Shown here: positions 32,959 through 41,235 of the stretch, piece by piece
How the letters are laid out: each line of letters starts with the position of its first letter
Numbering within the stretch: the stretch's first letter is position 1
DNA from: Brachybacterium sp036311905
GTDB lineage: Bacteria > Actinomycetota > Actinomycetes > Actinomycetales > Dermabacteraceae
DNA length: 64,000 nt
Direction: 5' to 3'
NCBI RefSeq assembly: GCF_036311905.1
Contig: NZ_JAZDCH010000004.1
Location: 62,001-126,000, forward strand
Made by a program: the position numbers and the translations under genes
Notes under the pieces: generated by a model
The model's input: the letters and a program-made list of their open reading frames with translations, nothing else
Database searches by the model: none
What the model was told of the DNA's origin: nothing

Positions 32959-33392
32959 GCGTCCCCGCGCGCGACGGCGGGGGCCGGGCGGGCCGGCTCG
33001 GGGCCGGTCTCGATCACGACCTGGGTGGCCTTGACGACGGCGCTCGCGACCCTGCCGGGCTCGAGGCCCAGCTCCTGCGCGGCCTCGCTGCTCATGAGCG
33101 AGACCACCCGGTACGGCCCGCACTGCAGCTCCACCTGGGCCATGACGGTGTCCTGCACGACACGGGTGACGAGGCCGGTGAAGCGGTTGCGCGCCGAGGA
33201 GGCGGTCTGCCCGTGCAGCTCGGGGGTCACGGCCAGCTCGCGGGCGAGCCGTGCGACCTCCGTCCCCTCGAGCACCCGACGCCCGGAGGCGTCGGTGCCC
33301 GCGGTGATCGTGCCCTTCTCGATCCATCGGCGCACCGTGTCCTCGCTGACCCCGAGGAAGGTGGCCGCCTCACGTACCCGCAGCTGCGTCAT
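32955..33392 (-). CDS. HTH-TOBE molybdate-responsive regulator (MopI-like)
   Basis: 145-residue protein joining a MerR/excisionase-type HTH at the N-terminus (LRVREAATFLGVSEDTVRRW) to a molbindin/TOBE domain (about 65-132: ARNRFTGLVTRVVQDTVMAQ, VELQCGPYRVVSLMSSEAAQ). TOBE domains of this kind bind molybdate or tungstate. As first gene of the mod operon it is probably the molybdate sensor and repressor. Starts ATG 33392. Confidence 0.84.
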   Translation of the reverse strand: MTQLRVREAATFLGVSEDTVRRWIEKGTITAGTDASGRRVLEGTEVARLARELAVTPELHGQTASSARNRFTGLVTRVVQDTVMAQVELQCGPYRVVSLMSSEAAQELGLEPGRVASAVVKATQVVIETGPEPARPAPAVARGDA

Positions 33393-33498
33393 GGTGACCA
33401 GTCTAGGCCCGCAGATGCGGGCTGTGGTGGGTCGGGGTGGTCCTCGGGGTGCAGCGTGCGTCGGGGCGCCGCGGCGGGGGCGGTGGCGGGCCGACGGA

Positions 33499-34551
33499 TC
33501 AGCCGACCAGCAGCACGCCGCCGAGGCCGATTCCTGCGACCAGCAGCGTCGACAGCGCCGCGAGGGCGAACGGGCGGCCGCCCACCTGCACGAGCCGCCG
33601 GAGCCGCACCCCGGTCCCGAGGGCGAACATCGCCGCGGCGAGCAGCAGGGTCTGCAGCACGGAGCCGGCCTCGAGCGCGAGGGTCGGCAACGGGACGAGC
33701 GAGCGCAGCGCCACCATCGCCAGGAAGCCGAGCACGAACAGCGGCACGAGCGGCGGTCGGGTCCCGTCGGTCCGTCCCGCGCGGCGCTGCTGGACGCCGA
33801 GCACCGCGATCACCGGGGCCAGCAGCACCACGCGGGCGAGCTTGACCACGACCGCCACGGCGAGCGCGCCGCCGCCGAGTGCGCCGCCCGCGGCGACCAC
33901 CTGGGCGACCTCGTGGATCGTGGCCCCCGCCCAGAGGCCCGCCGTCTCGGGGGCCAGGTGCAGCAGCGCCGCGAGGGCCGGCACTGCGGCGATCATCACC
34001 GTTCCGCACAGGACCACCAGCGCGATCGCGGTGATGGTCCGCTCCTCGTGCTCGTCCTCGGGATCGGTGACCCCGGCGGCCGCAGCCACGGCGGCGGCCC
34101 CGCAGATCGAGAAGCCGCACGCGATCAGCAGGGTCAGTCCGCGCTCCACGCCGAGCAGCCTCCCGAGCCCCACCGTGCCGAGGATCCCCAGGGTCACGAC
34201 GGCGAGGACCACGAGCAGCATCGGGGCGCCGAGGGCGAGCAGGTCTCCGAGGGCGACCTCCAGTCCGAGCAGCACGATCCCGATCCGCAGCAGGCGCTTA
34301 GAGGCGATCGAGAGACCGGGCGCGAGCACCTCCGGGAGCGGGACGGCGTTCGCGAGGACGATGCCGACGACGATCGCGACGACGAGCGCGCTCACCCCGG
34401 GCAGCAGTGGGGCGAGCAGCATCGAGCCGCCCGCGACGCCCAGGGCGAGGAGCAGGCCGGGGCCGATCCTCCGCAGGTCCCCCGCGACGCGGGACGGGTG
34501 ATGGTCCCGGAGGTCGGCGGGCGAGGCGGCGGGGGAGAGGGTCTCGTGCAT
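33499..34551 (-). CDS. yeiH: YeiH/UPF0324 family putative sulfonate/sulfate exporter
   Basis: Membrane protein of 350 residues with about ten TM segments. Family motifs: RIGIVLLGLEVALGDLLALG, LIACGFSICGAAAVAAAAGV, HEERTITAIALVVLCGTVM, ETAGLWAGATIHEVAQVVAA and a FVLGFLAMVALRSL stretch. The family is annotated as putative sulfate exporter with little direct proof. A divergent LysR gene 71 bp away is the classic partner. Confidence 0.9.
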   Translation of the reverse strand: MHETLSPAASPADLRDHHPSRVAGDLRRIGPGLLLALGVAGGSMLLAPLLPGVSALVVAIVVGIVLANAVPLPEVLAPGLSIASKRLLRIGIVLLGLEVALGDLLALGAPMLLVVLAVVTLGILGTVGLGRLLGVERGLTLLIACGFSICGAAAVAAAAGVTDPEDEHEERTITAIALVVLCGTVMIAAVPALAALLHLAPETAGLWAGATIHEVAQVVAAGGALGGGALAVAVVVKLARVVLLAPVIAVLGVQQRRAGRTDGTRPPLVPLFVLGFLAMVALRSLVPLPTLALEAGSVLQTLLLAAAMFALGTGVRLRRLVQVGGRPFALAALSTLLVAGIGLGGVLLVG

Positions 34552-34627
34552 ATGACCCACTGTGTCGGCGCGAGAACGCGCCCGGTAGAGAGCAGTTCGC
34601 GAGCAGGGCATATGATTCTGATATGCC
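34552..34627. promoter_or_regulatory. yeiH-lysR control region with inverted repeat
   Basis: A perfect inverted repeat has arms GGCATAT (34607-34613) and ATATGCC (34621-34627) with spacer GATTCTG, a T-N11-A-like LysR box. It contains the LysR start codon (34623-34625). A second CATATG lies at 34549-34554 over the yeiH start. The arrangement suggests LysR autorepression and control of yeiH. Confidence 0.62.
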
Positions 34628-35540
34628 TGAGGTGCCCTCCCGACTCCCGAACCTCGCTTCCCTCCAGCTCTTCCTCGCCGTGGTCGACGAGGGCGGCCTC
34701 GGGGCGGGCGCCCGGCGCCTCGGCCTCCACCAGCCCAACGCCAGCCGGGTCATCGCCCAGCTCGAGGCCGAGGCCGGCGCCGCCCTCCTCGAGCGCGACC
34801 CCCGCGGCTCGCGCGCCACCTCCGCCGGCCTGCTCTACGCCGCCCATGCCCGGGAGCTGATCGCGGCGGCGGAGGAGTTCTCCGCGTGGCTGCGGCACAG
34901 CCGCGACGAGGACTCCCGCGAGTTGCACGTGGGCGTCAGCATGACCATCGCCGAGCACCTCATGCCCGCCTGGCTCGCCGAGCTGCGGCGCCGCAGCCCC
35001 CGCGTGCGGGTCGACCTCGAGGTGCTCAACTCCACCCGCGTCCTCGCCGGCATCCACGACGGCCACCTGCAGCTCGGCTTCGTCGAGACCCCGCACGTGC
35101 CCCGCACGGTGCACTCCCTCATGCTGCGCGAGGACGAGCTCGTGGTGGTCGTCGCCCCCGACCATCCCTGGGCCGCCCGGGAGGAGCCGCTGCCGCTCGC
35201 GGAGCTCGCCGCGACGCCGCTCGTGGTGCGCGAGGGCGGCTCCGGCACCCGCGACGCGTTCGAGGAGCTCGTCCCCGCCGCCGCCCGCACCGCCCCCGTC
35301 CAGGAGCTCGGGAGCAACGCCGCGGTGCGCATCGCCGTCGCCTCCGGGGCGGGCGGCGCCGTGCTCTCGATGCTCGCCGTCCGGGACGCCCTCGGCACCG
35401 GACAGCTCCACCGCGTCCCCGTCGGCGGCGCCCGCCTGCGCCGCCCTCTGACCGCCGTGTGGAAGGGACCGCGCCGCGTCAGCGGCCCGGCCGCCGACCT
35501 CCTCGACGTCGCCACCTCGCCCCCTTCCCCCAGGAGCTGA
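34623..35540 (+). CDS. LysR-family transcriptional regulator
   Basis: 305 residues: N-terminal winged HTH (NLASLQLFLAVVDEGGLGAG, ARRLGLHQPNASRVIAQLEA) and a periplasmic-binding-fold effector domain from about 95 (ELHVGVSMTIAEHLMPAW to RRPLTAVWKG). LysR proteins beside yeiH usually respond to sulfur or nitrogen compounds; the ligand here is unknown. ATG 34623 overlaps its own candidate operator. The downstream cupin starts 2 bp after the stop. Confidence 0.92.
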   Translation: MPEVPSRLPNLASLQLFLAVVDEGGLGAGARRLGLHQPNASRVIAQLEAEAGAALLERDPRGSRATSAGLLYAAHARELIAAAEEFSAWLRHSRDEDSRELHVGVSMTIAEHLMPAWLAELRRRSPRVRVDLEVLNSTRVLAGIHDGHLQLGFVETPHVPRTVHSLMLREDELVVVVAPDHPWAAREEPLPLAELAATPLVVREGGSGTRDAFEELVPAAARTAPVQELGSNAAVRIAVASGAGGAVLSMLAVRDALGTGQLHRVPVGGARLRRPLTAVWKGPRRVSGPAADLLDVATSPPSPRS

Positions 35541-35541
35541 C

Positions 35542-35907
35542 ATGCCGATCCTCACCCGCACCTCCGAGCAGCCCGACCTGCCGCGCCGCGGCGCCGTCTG
35601 GTCCCTCACCGGCCACGAGCGCGAGCTCGACGCCAACCTCATCCGCCTGCCCGCCGGGGACGAGATCCCCGCCCACCTCGGCGCCGAGGTCGACACCCTG
35701 ATCCACGTCGTCCGCGGCTCCGGCACGCTCGTCACCGACGACGGCGAGGAGGAGCTCGCCCCCGGCGACCTCGCGCTCCTGCCGCGCCGCACCCGACGCG
35801 GATTCCGGGCCGGGGCCGACGGGCTCGAGTACCTCACCGTGCACCGCCGTCGACAGGCACTGCGGATCGGCCGCCGCGAGGACCTGCCCGCACCTGGGGC
35901 AGACTGA
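35542..35907 (+). CDS. Small cupin-domain protein
   Basis: Single cupin of 121 residues. Cupin motif 1 is partly degenerate (GDEIPAHLGAEVDTLIHVVR with one or two His), motif 2 is GDLALLPRRTRRGFRAGAD. Metal binding is therefore uncertain. It is coupled to lysR (2-bp gap) and followed 4 bp later by the NYN gene, so it may be read from the lysR promoter. Confidence 0.8.
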   Translation: MPILTRTSEQPDLPRRGAVWSLTGHERELDANLIRLPAGDEIPAHLGAEVDTLIHVVRGSGTLVTDDGEEELAPGDLALLPRRTRRGFRAGADGLEYLTVHRRRQALRIGRREDLPAPGAD

Positions 35908-35911
35908 CCCC

Positions 35912-36829
35912 ATGGCAGAGATCCACGACCCCCGCATCGCCGTCTATCTCGACTTCGACAACATCGTCATGTCCTGGTACGACCGGGTGCACGGACGCAA
36001 CGCGTACAGCCGCGACCGGCAGCGGATCGCAGAGGACCCCACCGCCCCCGAGATCGCCGAGCGTCTCGCTGCCGCGACGGTGGACGTCGGCGCGATCATC
36101 GACTTCGCCGCCTCCTACGGCACCGTGATGCTCACCCGCGCCTACGCCGACTGGTCCTCCCCGGTCAACGCCGAGTACCGCGACCAGCTGGTCTCCCGCG
36201 CCGTCGACCTGGTCCAGCTCTTCCCCGCCGCCGCCTACGCGAAGAACGGCGCCGACATCCGCCTCGCCGTCGACACCGTCGAGGACATGTTCCGCACCCC
36301 CGACCTCACCCACGTGGTCATCGTCGCGGGCGACTCCGACTACGTCCCGCTCGCCCAGCGATGCCGGCGCCTCGGCCGCTACGTGGTCGCCATGGGCGTG
36401 GCCGGCTCGACCGCGAAGTCGCTCGCCGCCGCGTGCGACGAGTTCGAGTCGTACGACAACCTGCCCGGGGTCGAGCTGACCGGGACCGAGCGCTCCGGCC
36501 CCTCCCGTCGGCGTCGGCGCGCGAAGCCCGAGCCCGCCGCGAGCAGCCGGACCAGCGAGGACTCCGCGACCCCGGCGGAGGAGCCGGCCGAGGACGACCC
36601 CCACGCCGTCGCCGCCGCCCTCCTCGAGCGCGCGCTCGAGCTCGGCGACCGCGGCGACGGGGAGTGGCTGCACTCCTCCGCGGTGAAGACCCATATGCGC
36701 CGCATGGATCCGAGCTTCAGCGAGAAGGCCCTCGGCCACCGCAGCTTCTCCGACTTCCTCAAGGCCAACGCCGACATCGCCGAGCTCGAGGAGACGGGGC
36801 ACGAGCGCCTCGTCCGCGCGAAGGACTGA
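35912..36829 (+). CDS. NYN-domain RNase-like protein with LOTUS/OST-HTH domain
   Basis: 305 residues. The NYN (PIN-like) domain spans about 8-180, with acidic residues in VYLDFDNIVMSW, NGADIRLAVDTVEDMF and VIVAGDSDYVPLAQR, the expected metal-binding Asp set. A charged linker follows, then a C-terminal LOTUS/OST-HTH-like domain from about 230 (LLERALELGDRGDGEWLHSS, FSDFLKANADIAELEE). The pairing is typical of RNA-directed nucleases (LabA/MARF-like). Bacterial function is largely unknown. It lies in a possible lysR-cupin-NYN-hemD unit with 2-5 bp gaps. Confidence 0.86.
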   Translation: MAEIHDPRIAVYLDFDNIVMSWYDRVHGRNAYSRDRQRIAEDPTAPEIAERLAAATVDVGAIIDFAASYGTVMLTRAYADWSSPVNAEYRDQLVSRAVDLVQLFPAAAYAKNGADIRLAVDTVEDMFRTPDLTHVVIVAGDSDYVPLAQRCRRLGRYVVAMGVAGSTAKSLAAACDEFESYDNLPGVELTGTERSGPSRRRRRAKPEPAASSRTSEDSATPAEEPAEDDPHAVAAALLERALELGDRGDGEWLHSSAVKTHMRRMDPSFSEKALGHRSFSDFLKANADIAELEETGHERLVRAKD

Positions 36830-36833
36830 TCGC

Positions 36834-37745
36834 ATGAACAACGCCGACGACGCCCCGACCCCCGATTCGGCCGACGCCCCGACCCCCGATTCGGCCGGCG
36901 CCCCCGCCCCGCTGCTCTCGACCGCGCTCACCGGCCGCCGCATCGTCGTGGCCGTGGACCGCAAGGCGGGCGAGCTCTCCACGGCCCTGCGCCGCCATGG
37001 CGCCGAGATCGAGCACGCCCCGCCCATGTCGACCATTCCGCACATCGATGATGCGGCGCTGCTCGCGCGCAGCCGTGAGTTGATCACCGCGACGCCGCAG
37101 ATCCTCGTCGCCCTCACCGGGATCGGCTTCCGCGGGTGGATGGAGGCGGCCGACGCGGCCGGCATCGGCGAGGAGCTGCGCACCGCGCTCGCCGGCGCCC
37201 GCATCGTCGCCCGCGGCCCGAAGGCGCGCGGCGCCGTGCAGCGGGCGGGCCTGCCCGTCTCCTGGACCGCGGAGGGCGAGGTCGCCGCCGAGGTCGCCGA
37301 GCATCTGCTCGCCCGCGACCTCGCGGGCGCGCGGATCGCCGTCCAGCACCACGGCTCGGGGTCCGACGGGCTGGACGCCCTGTTCACGGAGGCGGGCGCC
37401 GAGGTGGTGAGCCTGACCGTCTATCGCTGGGGGCCGACGAAGGACGCCGCCGCGCTGCGCGCATCGGTCGAGCACGCCGGCTCCGGGACGGCCGACGCGG
37501 TCGTCTTCACCTCCGCCCCCGGTGCGCAGGCCTGGCTCGAGGACGCCGAGGCCGCGGGCACGCTCCCCGCGATCCGGGAGCGGGCCCGGGCGGGGGAGCT
37601 GCTGCTCGCCGCCGTCGGGCCCGTCACCGCCGCCCCGCTCGAGGAGCGCGAGCTGCCGAGCCTGCAGCCCGAGCGGATGCGCCTGGGGTCCCTGGTGCGC
37701 GCCGTCGTGGCGCACTACGGCGGCTCCACCAGCGAGTCCGCGTGA
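36834..37745 (+). CDS. hemD: Uroporphyrinogen-III synthase
   Basis: Closes hydroxymethylbilane to uroporphyrinogen III, the branch point to haem and sirohaem. 303 residues with a 25-residue Pro/Asp/Ala-rich lead encoded by a tandem repeat, then two alternating HemD domains: LTGRRIVVAVDRKAGELSTA, ILVALTGIGFRGWMEAA, RIVARGPKARGAVQRAG, VVSLTVYRWGPTKD and ADAVVFTSAPGAQAWL. Sequence identity in this family is low, so the call rests on the motif order (TGIG, RGPKA, FTSAP). It stands apart from other hem genes and could serve the sirohaem need of NirB 7 kb away. Confidence 0.8.
   Translation: MNNADDAPTPDSADAPTPDSAGAPAPLLSTALTGRRIVVAVDRKAGELSTALRRHGAEIEHAPPMSTIPHIDDAALLARSRELITATPQILVALTGIGFRGWMEAADAAGIGEELRTALAGARIVARGPKARGAVQRAGLPVSWTAEGEVAAEVAEHLLARDLAGARIAVQHHGSGSDGLDALFTEAGAEVVSLTVYRWGPTKDAAALRASVEHAGSGTADAVVFTSAPGAQAWLEDAEAAGTLPAIRERARAGELLLAAVGPVTAAPLEERELPSLQPERMRLGSLVRAVVAHYGGSTSESA
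36849..36896 (+). repeat. Two-copy 24-bp tandem repeat at the start of hemD
   Basis: Two identical 24-bp units (36849-36872, 36873-36896) each encode DAPTPDSA; a third partial unit follows as GAPAP. In-frame, so copy number would alter only the flexible N-terminal lead. Confidence 0.9.
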
Positions 37746-37805
37746 CAGAACCTCCCGCGGGGAGGAGAATCGAGCACCCGCCCGGGCGACCGAGGAGTGT
37801 GCGCC

Positions 37806-38180
37806 ATGAACGTGTTCCTGTGGATCCTGGCCATCGTGTTGGCCGCCGCCTTCCTGGGCAGCGGCCTGATGAAGATCCTCACGCCCCGCGAGCAGCAGAT
37901 CCGCCGCACCCCCTATGTCGAGGACTTTCCGCAGAGCTGGATCCGCGGGATCGGGGTGCTCGAGGTGCTCGGCGCCGTCGGTCTGATCCTCCCAGCCGTG
38001 ACCGGGGTGGCGCCGCTGCTGGTCTCCGCCGCGGCGGCCGGTCTCGCGATTACCATGGTCTTCGCCGCCATGGTGCACGTGCGCCGCGGGGACGGCATCG
38101 CCGCGGCGCTGCCCGCGATCGTGCTCGCGATCGCCTCCGTGGTGCTCGCCTGGTCGCGCTTCGGGCCGTACCCGCTCTGA
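37806..38180 (+). CDS. DoxX-like small membrane protein
   Basis: 124-residue integral membrane protein with four hydrophobic segments; N-terminal FLWILAIVLAAAFLGSGLMK (with the conserved K of DoxX family), then VEDFPQSWIRGIGVLEVLGA and the C-terminal AIVLAIASVVLAWSRFGPYP. GAGGAG 9 bp upstream selects ATG 37806 over a GTG at 37797. DoxX_2 proteins have no firm general function; some take part in redox or thiol stress. Confidence 0.82.
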   Translation: MNVFLWILAIVLAAAFLGSGLMKILTPREQQIRRTPYVEDFPQSWIRGIGVLEVLGAVGLILPAVTGVAPLLVSAAAAGLAITMVFAAMVHVRRGDGIAAALPAIVLAIASVVLAWSRFGPYPL

Positions 38181-38202
38181 TCCCTGCCGGCGCCGGTGCG
38201 GG

Positions 38203-39238
38203 TCAGCGGCGTTGCAGCAAGGCCCGCAGCAGCAGCCCCGCGAGCAGCGCCCAGAAGGCCGCGCTGATCCCCGCGACCGCCACGCCCGAGGCGGCGATCA
38301 GCACGGTGACCCCCGCGGGGATCTGCTCGGCGGGCTCGGCGAGGGCCGCCCTCAGCGAGGAGACGAAGGTCGAGGCCAGCGCGAGCCCCGCGACTGCGGC
38401 GATGACGCCCTCGGGGGCGAGACCGATCAGCTGCGTGAAGGCCGCCGCGCCGAGGCCCAGCACCACGAGCACCATCCCGTAGGTCGCGCTCGCCACCCAG
38501 CGCCGCGAGCGGTCCTCCCCGGCCTCCGGCCCCGCGGCGAGCGCCGCCGTGATCACCGCGAGGTTCACGCCGTGCCCGCCGAGCGGCGCGCCGAGTAGGG
38601 TGCCCGTGCCGGTGACCAGCATCGAACGCCGCCACGGCACCTCATAGCCCAGCCCCCGCATCACCGCGACGCCCGGCACGTTCTGCGAGGCCATCGTGAC
38701 CAGGTACAGCGGCAGGGCGATCCCCACGAGCGCCTCGAGGTCGAGCTGCGGCACGGTCAGCTCCACCCGAGGCACGAGCGCCGCGGCCGGCACCTCGGCG
38801 CCCGCGCGGAACACGGACACGAGGATCACCGCGGTCGCGGTCGCGAAGGCGAGCGGGGAGGCCCAGCGCGGGGCGAGGCGCAGCGCGAGCGCCCACACGA
38901 CGACCACGGGGCCGACGGCGAGCGGATTCGCGGCGAGGCCCAGCACCGGTCCGAGGCACAGCTGCAGCAGCACCCCCGCGAGCGCCGACCGCCCCCGTCG
39001 TCGCCAGCAGCGCCGCACCCGGCGTCGACCAGGCGATCGTCAGCGGCAGTCGCGACCACGCCGACAGCAGGATCGAGCACAGCCCCATCAGCACGCTCAC
39101 CGCGAGCAGCCCGCTCGAGGCCTGCGCGGGGCTCGCCCCCACCGCCTGCAGACCCGCGAGCACCACCACGAAGGAGCTGGTGAAGGCGACCAGACCGGCG
39201 ACCACGCCTGCGGAGACGGGGCGGGCGAGGTCGGTCAT
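38203..39238 (-). pseudogene. BenE-family benzoate/H+ symporter, internal deletion
   Basis: The 5' part (ATG 39238, MTDLARPVSAGVVAGLVAFT to TIAWSTPGAALLATTGA) and the 3' part (ALAGVLLQLCLGPVLGLAAN through to GISAAFWALLAGLLLRALLQ) are both typical BenE segments but lie in different frames. They meet between about 38984 and 39000. Roughly 40-50 residues expected between the ATTGA and LAGVLL stretches are missing, so a deletion of some 130 bp removed them and shifted the frame. The 3' frame is otherwise open with QNVPGVAVMRGLGYEVPWR and GGHGVNLAVITAALAAGPEA intact. A working transporter is unlikely. Confidence 0.78.
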
Positions 39239-39322
39239 GAGGCGGAGCGTATGTCCGCGCTGGCGCGATGATCGACAGCGCCCGCCGCTCGGACGCGTCC
39301 GATCGGTGGCAGGATCACCCCT

Positions 39323-40309
39323 ATGAGCGACGCCGCCCCCGCAGGTCCCGCCCCCGTCCCCGACGTGATCGCCTGGCTTATGGACTCCGATCCGACCCTG
39401 CGCTGGCAGGTCGAGCGCGACCTGCTGGACCGCCCCGCGAGCGACTGGGAGGCGACCCGGGCCCGCATCGCCACCGAGGGCTTCGGCGCGGAGCTGCTCT
39501 CCCACCAGGGCGAGGACGGGCAATGGGCAGGCGGTGCCTTCTTCCCCGCCGGCTTCTTCGACGACCCCGAGACCCGCGACCTCCCCGGCCAGCCGTGGAC
39601 CGCGACCACCTGGTCGATGACCACGCTGCGCGAGTGGGGGATGGACCCCGCGCCGCTGATCGCCCGCGACACCGTCGGCCTGCTCGCGCGCAACTCCCGC
39701 TGGGAGTACGACGACCTGCCCTACTGGGGCGGGGAGGTCGACTGCTGCATCAACGCCATGACGCTGGCCAACGGGCTCTGGCTCGGCGCCGACGTCGAGC
39801 ACCTCGCGACCTGGTTCGTCGAGCACCGGATGGCCGACGGCGGCTGGAACTGCGAATGGGTCGAGGGCAGCACCCGCTCCTCGGTCCACTCGACCCTCAA
39901 CGCGCTGCGCGCCCTGCTCCTGCACGAGCAGGCGACCGGCGGCACCGAGGAGACCCGGGCGGCCCGCGCCGCGGGGGAGGAGTACCTGCTCGAGCGCGAG
40001 CTGACCCATCGGCTCTCGACGGGCGAGCAGTGGGGCCCGTGGGTCGACCACTTCCTCTACCCGCCGAGGCACGTCTACAGCGCGCTGCGGGCGCTCGACC
40101 ACTTCCGGCGCGCGGACCGACGCGATCCGCGAATGGCGACGGCGATCGCGATGGTCAAGCGGGCGCAGCAGGCCGACGGCACGTGGCTGCAGCAGCACGC
40201 CCTCCCGGGCCACATCTGGTTCGAGGTCGACAACCCCGTGGGACAGCCCTCGGCGTGGGTGACCCTCGAGGCGCTGCGCGTGCTCAGATGGTGGCGCGAC
40301 GCCGGCTGA
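39323..40309 (+). CDS. Soluble squalene-cyclase/prenyltransferase-fold protein
   Basis: 328 residues with alpha-barrel repeats like terpene cyclases: LSHQGEDGQWAGGAFF, HRMADGGWNCEWVEGSTRSS, QQADGTWLQQHALPGHIWFE (three QW-like units). Two adjacent Cys lie in YWGGEVDCCINAMTLANGLW. The DxDD acid motif of squalene-hopene cyclase is not evident, no terpene genes are nearby, and it is half the length of SHC. It belongs to a conserved actinobacterial group often labelled 'squalene cyclase' without proven activity. Convergent with, and overlapping by 26 bp, the SMP-30 gene. Confidence 0.78.
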   Translation: MSDAAPAGPAPVPDVIAWLMDSDPTLRWQVERDLLDRPASDWEATRARIATEGFGAELLSHQGEDGQWAGGAFFPAGFFDDPETRDLPGQPWTATTWSMTTLREWGMDPAPLIARDTVGLLARNSRWEYDDLPYWGGEVDCCINAMTLANGLWLGADVEHLATWFVEHRMADGGWNCEWVEGSTRSSVHSTLNALRALLLHEQATGGTEETRAARAAGEEYLLERELTHRLSTGEQWGPWVDHFLYPPRHVYSALRALDHFRRADRRDPRMATAIAMVKRAQQADGTWLQQHALPGHIWFEVDNPVGQPSAWVTLEALRVLRWWRDAG

Positions 40310-41225
40310 CCGCATCCCTCGTGGTGGTGCGGATCCGGTACAGGCTCGTCGAGGCCGTCACGTAGAGGGTTCGGCCGTCGTCCCCGCCGAAGCACAGGTT
40401 CGCCGTCAGCTCGGGCACCGGGATCTCTGCGAGGCGCTCCCCGGCGGGGGAGAAGACCTGCACCCCGGAGCCCGAGGAGCTCCAGATCCGCCCCTCGACG
40501 TCGACGCGGATCCCGTCGGGCAGCCCCGGCTCGATCTCGACCAGCACCCGGCCGTTCTTCGCATGCCGCCCGTCGACCACGTCGTACACGTGGATCGCGT
40601 GGCCGCGCGGCCGGCCCGCGGAGAGCGCCTCGTCGGCCGGGGAGAGGGAGGAGTCGGCGACGTAGAGCAGCGACTCGTCGGGGGAGAGGGCCAGCCCGTT
40701 CGGTGCCTCGACGTCGATCACCACCGGGCGCACCTCGCCCGAGGCGGGATCGACGCGGAACACGTACCGGTCCCCGTACTCCTCCTCGCCGGCGTGGCCC
40801 TCGGCGGGCTTCCGGATCCCATAGGACGGGTCGGTGAACCAGATCGCCCCGTCGGCGGCGACGATGACATCGTTGGGGGAGTTCAGCCGCACCGCGCCGA
40901 AGCGGTCGACCAGGGTCTGCGGCGAGTGCACGGCACCCGGCTCGACCGCGGTGTCGCGCTGCACCGCGCGGCGGCCGTGGGAGCACTCGATGACGGTGCC
41001 GTCGAGGTCCAGGGTGCGGCCGTTGGTGAACTCGACGTCCTCGGCGAAGACGCTCAGCTCCCCGGTCGCCTCCGAGAACTCGAGGATCCGGTTCCCGGGG
41101 ATGTCGCTGAAGCGCACCGCCCGCCGCGGCGGGATCCACAGCGGACCCTCCGCCCAGGTGGCACCGGTGGCGACGCGCTCGAGGACGGCGCCGGTCTCGA
41201 GCTGGGACGGGGCGGGAGTCGTCAT
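40284..41225 (-). CDS. SMP-30/gluconolactonase family lactonase
   Basis: Six-bladed beta-propeller hydrolase of 313 residues. Metal-ligand motifs: TWAEGPLWIPP (Glu), RLNSPNDVIVAADGAIWFTD (Asn and Asp), EAPNGLALSPDESLLYVADS (Asn), GLPDGIRVDVEGRIWSS (Asp). Likely hydrolyses sugar lactones such as gluconolactone; substrate unknown. Start ATG 41225. Confidence 0.88.
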   Translation of the reverse strand: MTTPAPSQLETGAVLERVATGATWAEGPLWIPPRRAVRFSDIPGNRILEFSEATGELSVFAEDVEFTNGRTLDLDGTVIECSHGRRAVQRDTAVEPGAVHSPQTLVDRFGAVRLNSPNDVIVAADGAIWFTDPSYGIRKPAEGHAGEEEYGDRYVFRVDPASGEVRPVVIDVEAPNGLALSPDESLLYVADSSLSPADEALSAGRPRGHAIHVYDVVDGRHAKNGRVLVEIEPGLPDGIRVDVEGRIWSSSGSGVQVFSPAGERLAEIPVPELTANLCFGGDDGRTLYVTASTSLYRIRTTTRDAVSRRRATI

Positions 41226-41235
41226 GGAGCCGATC

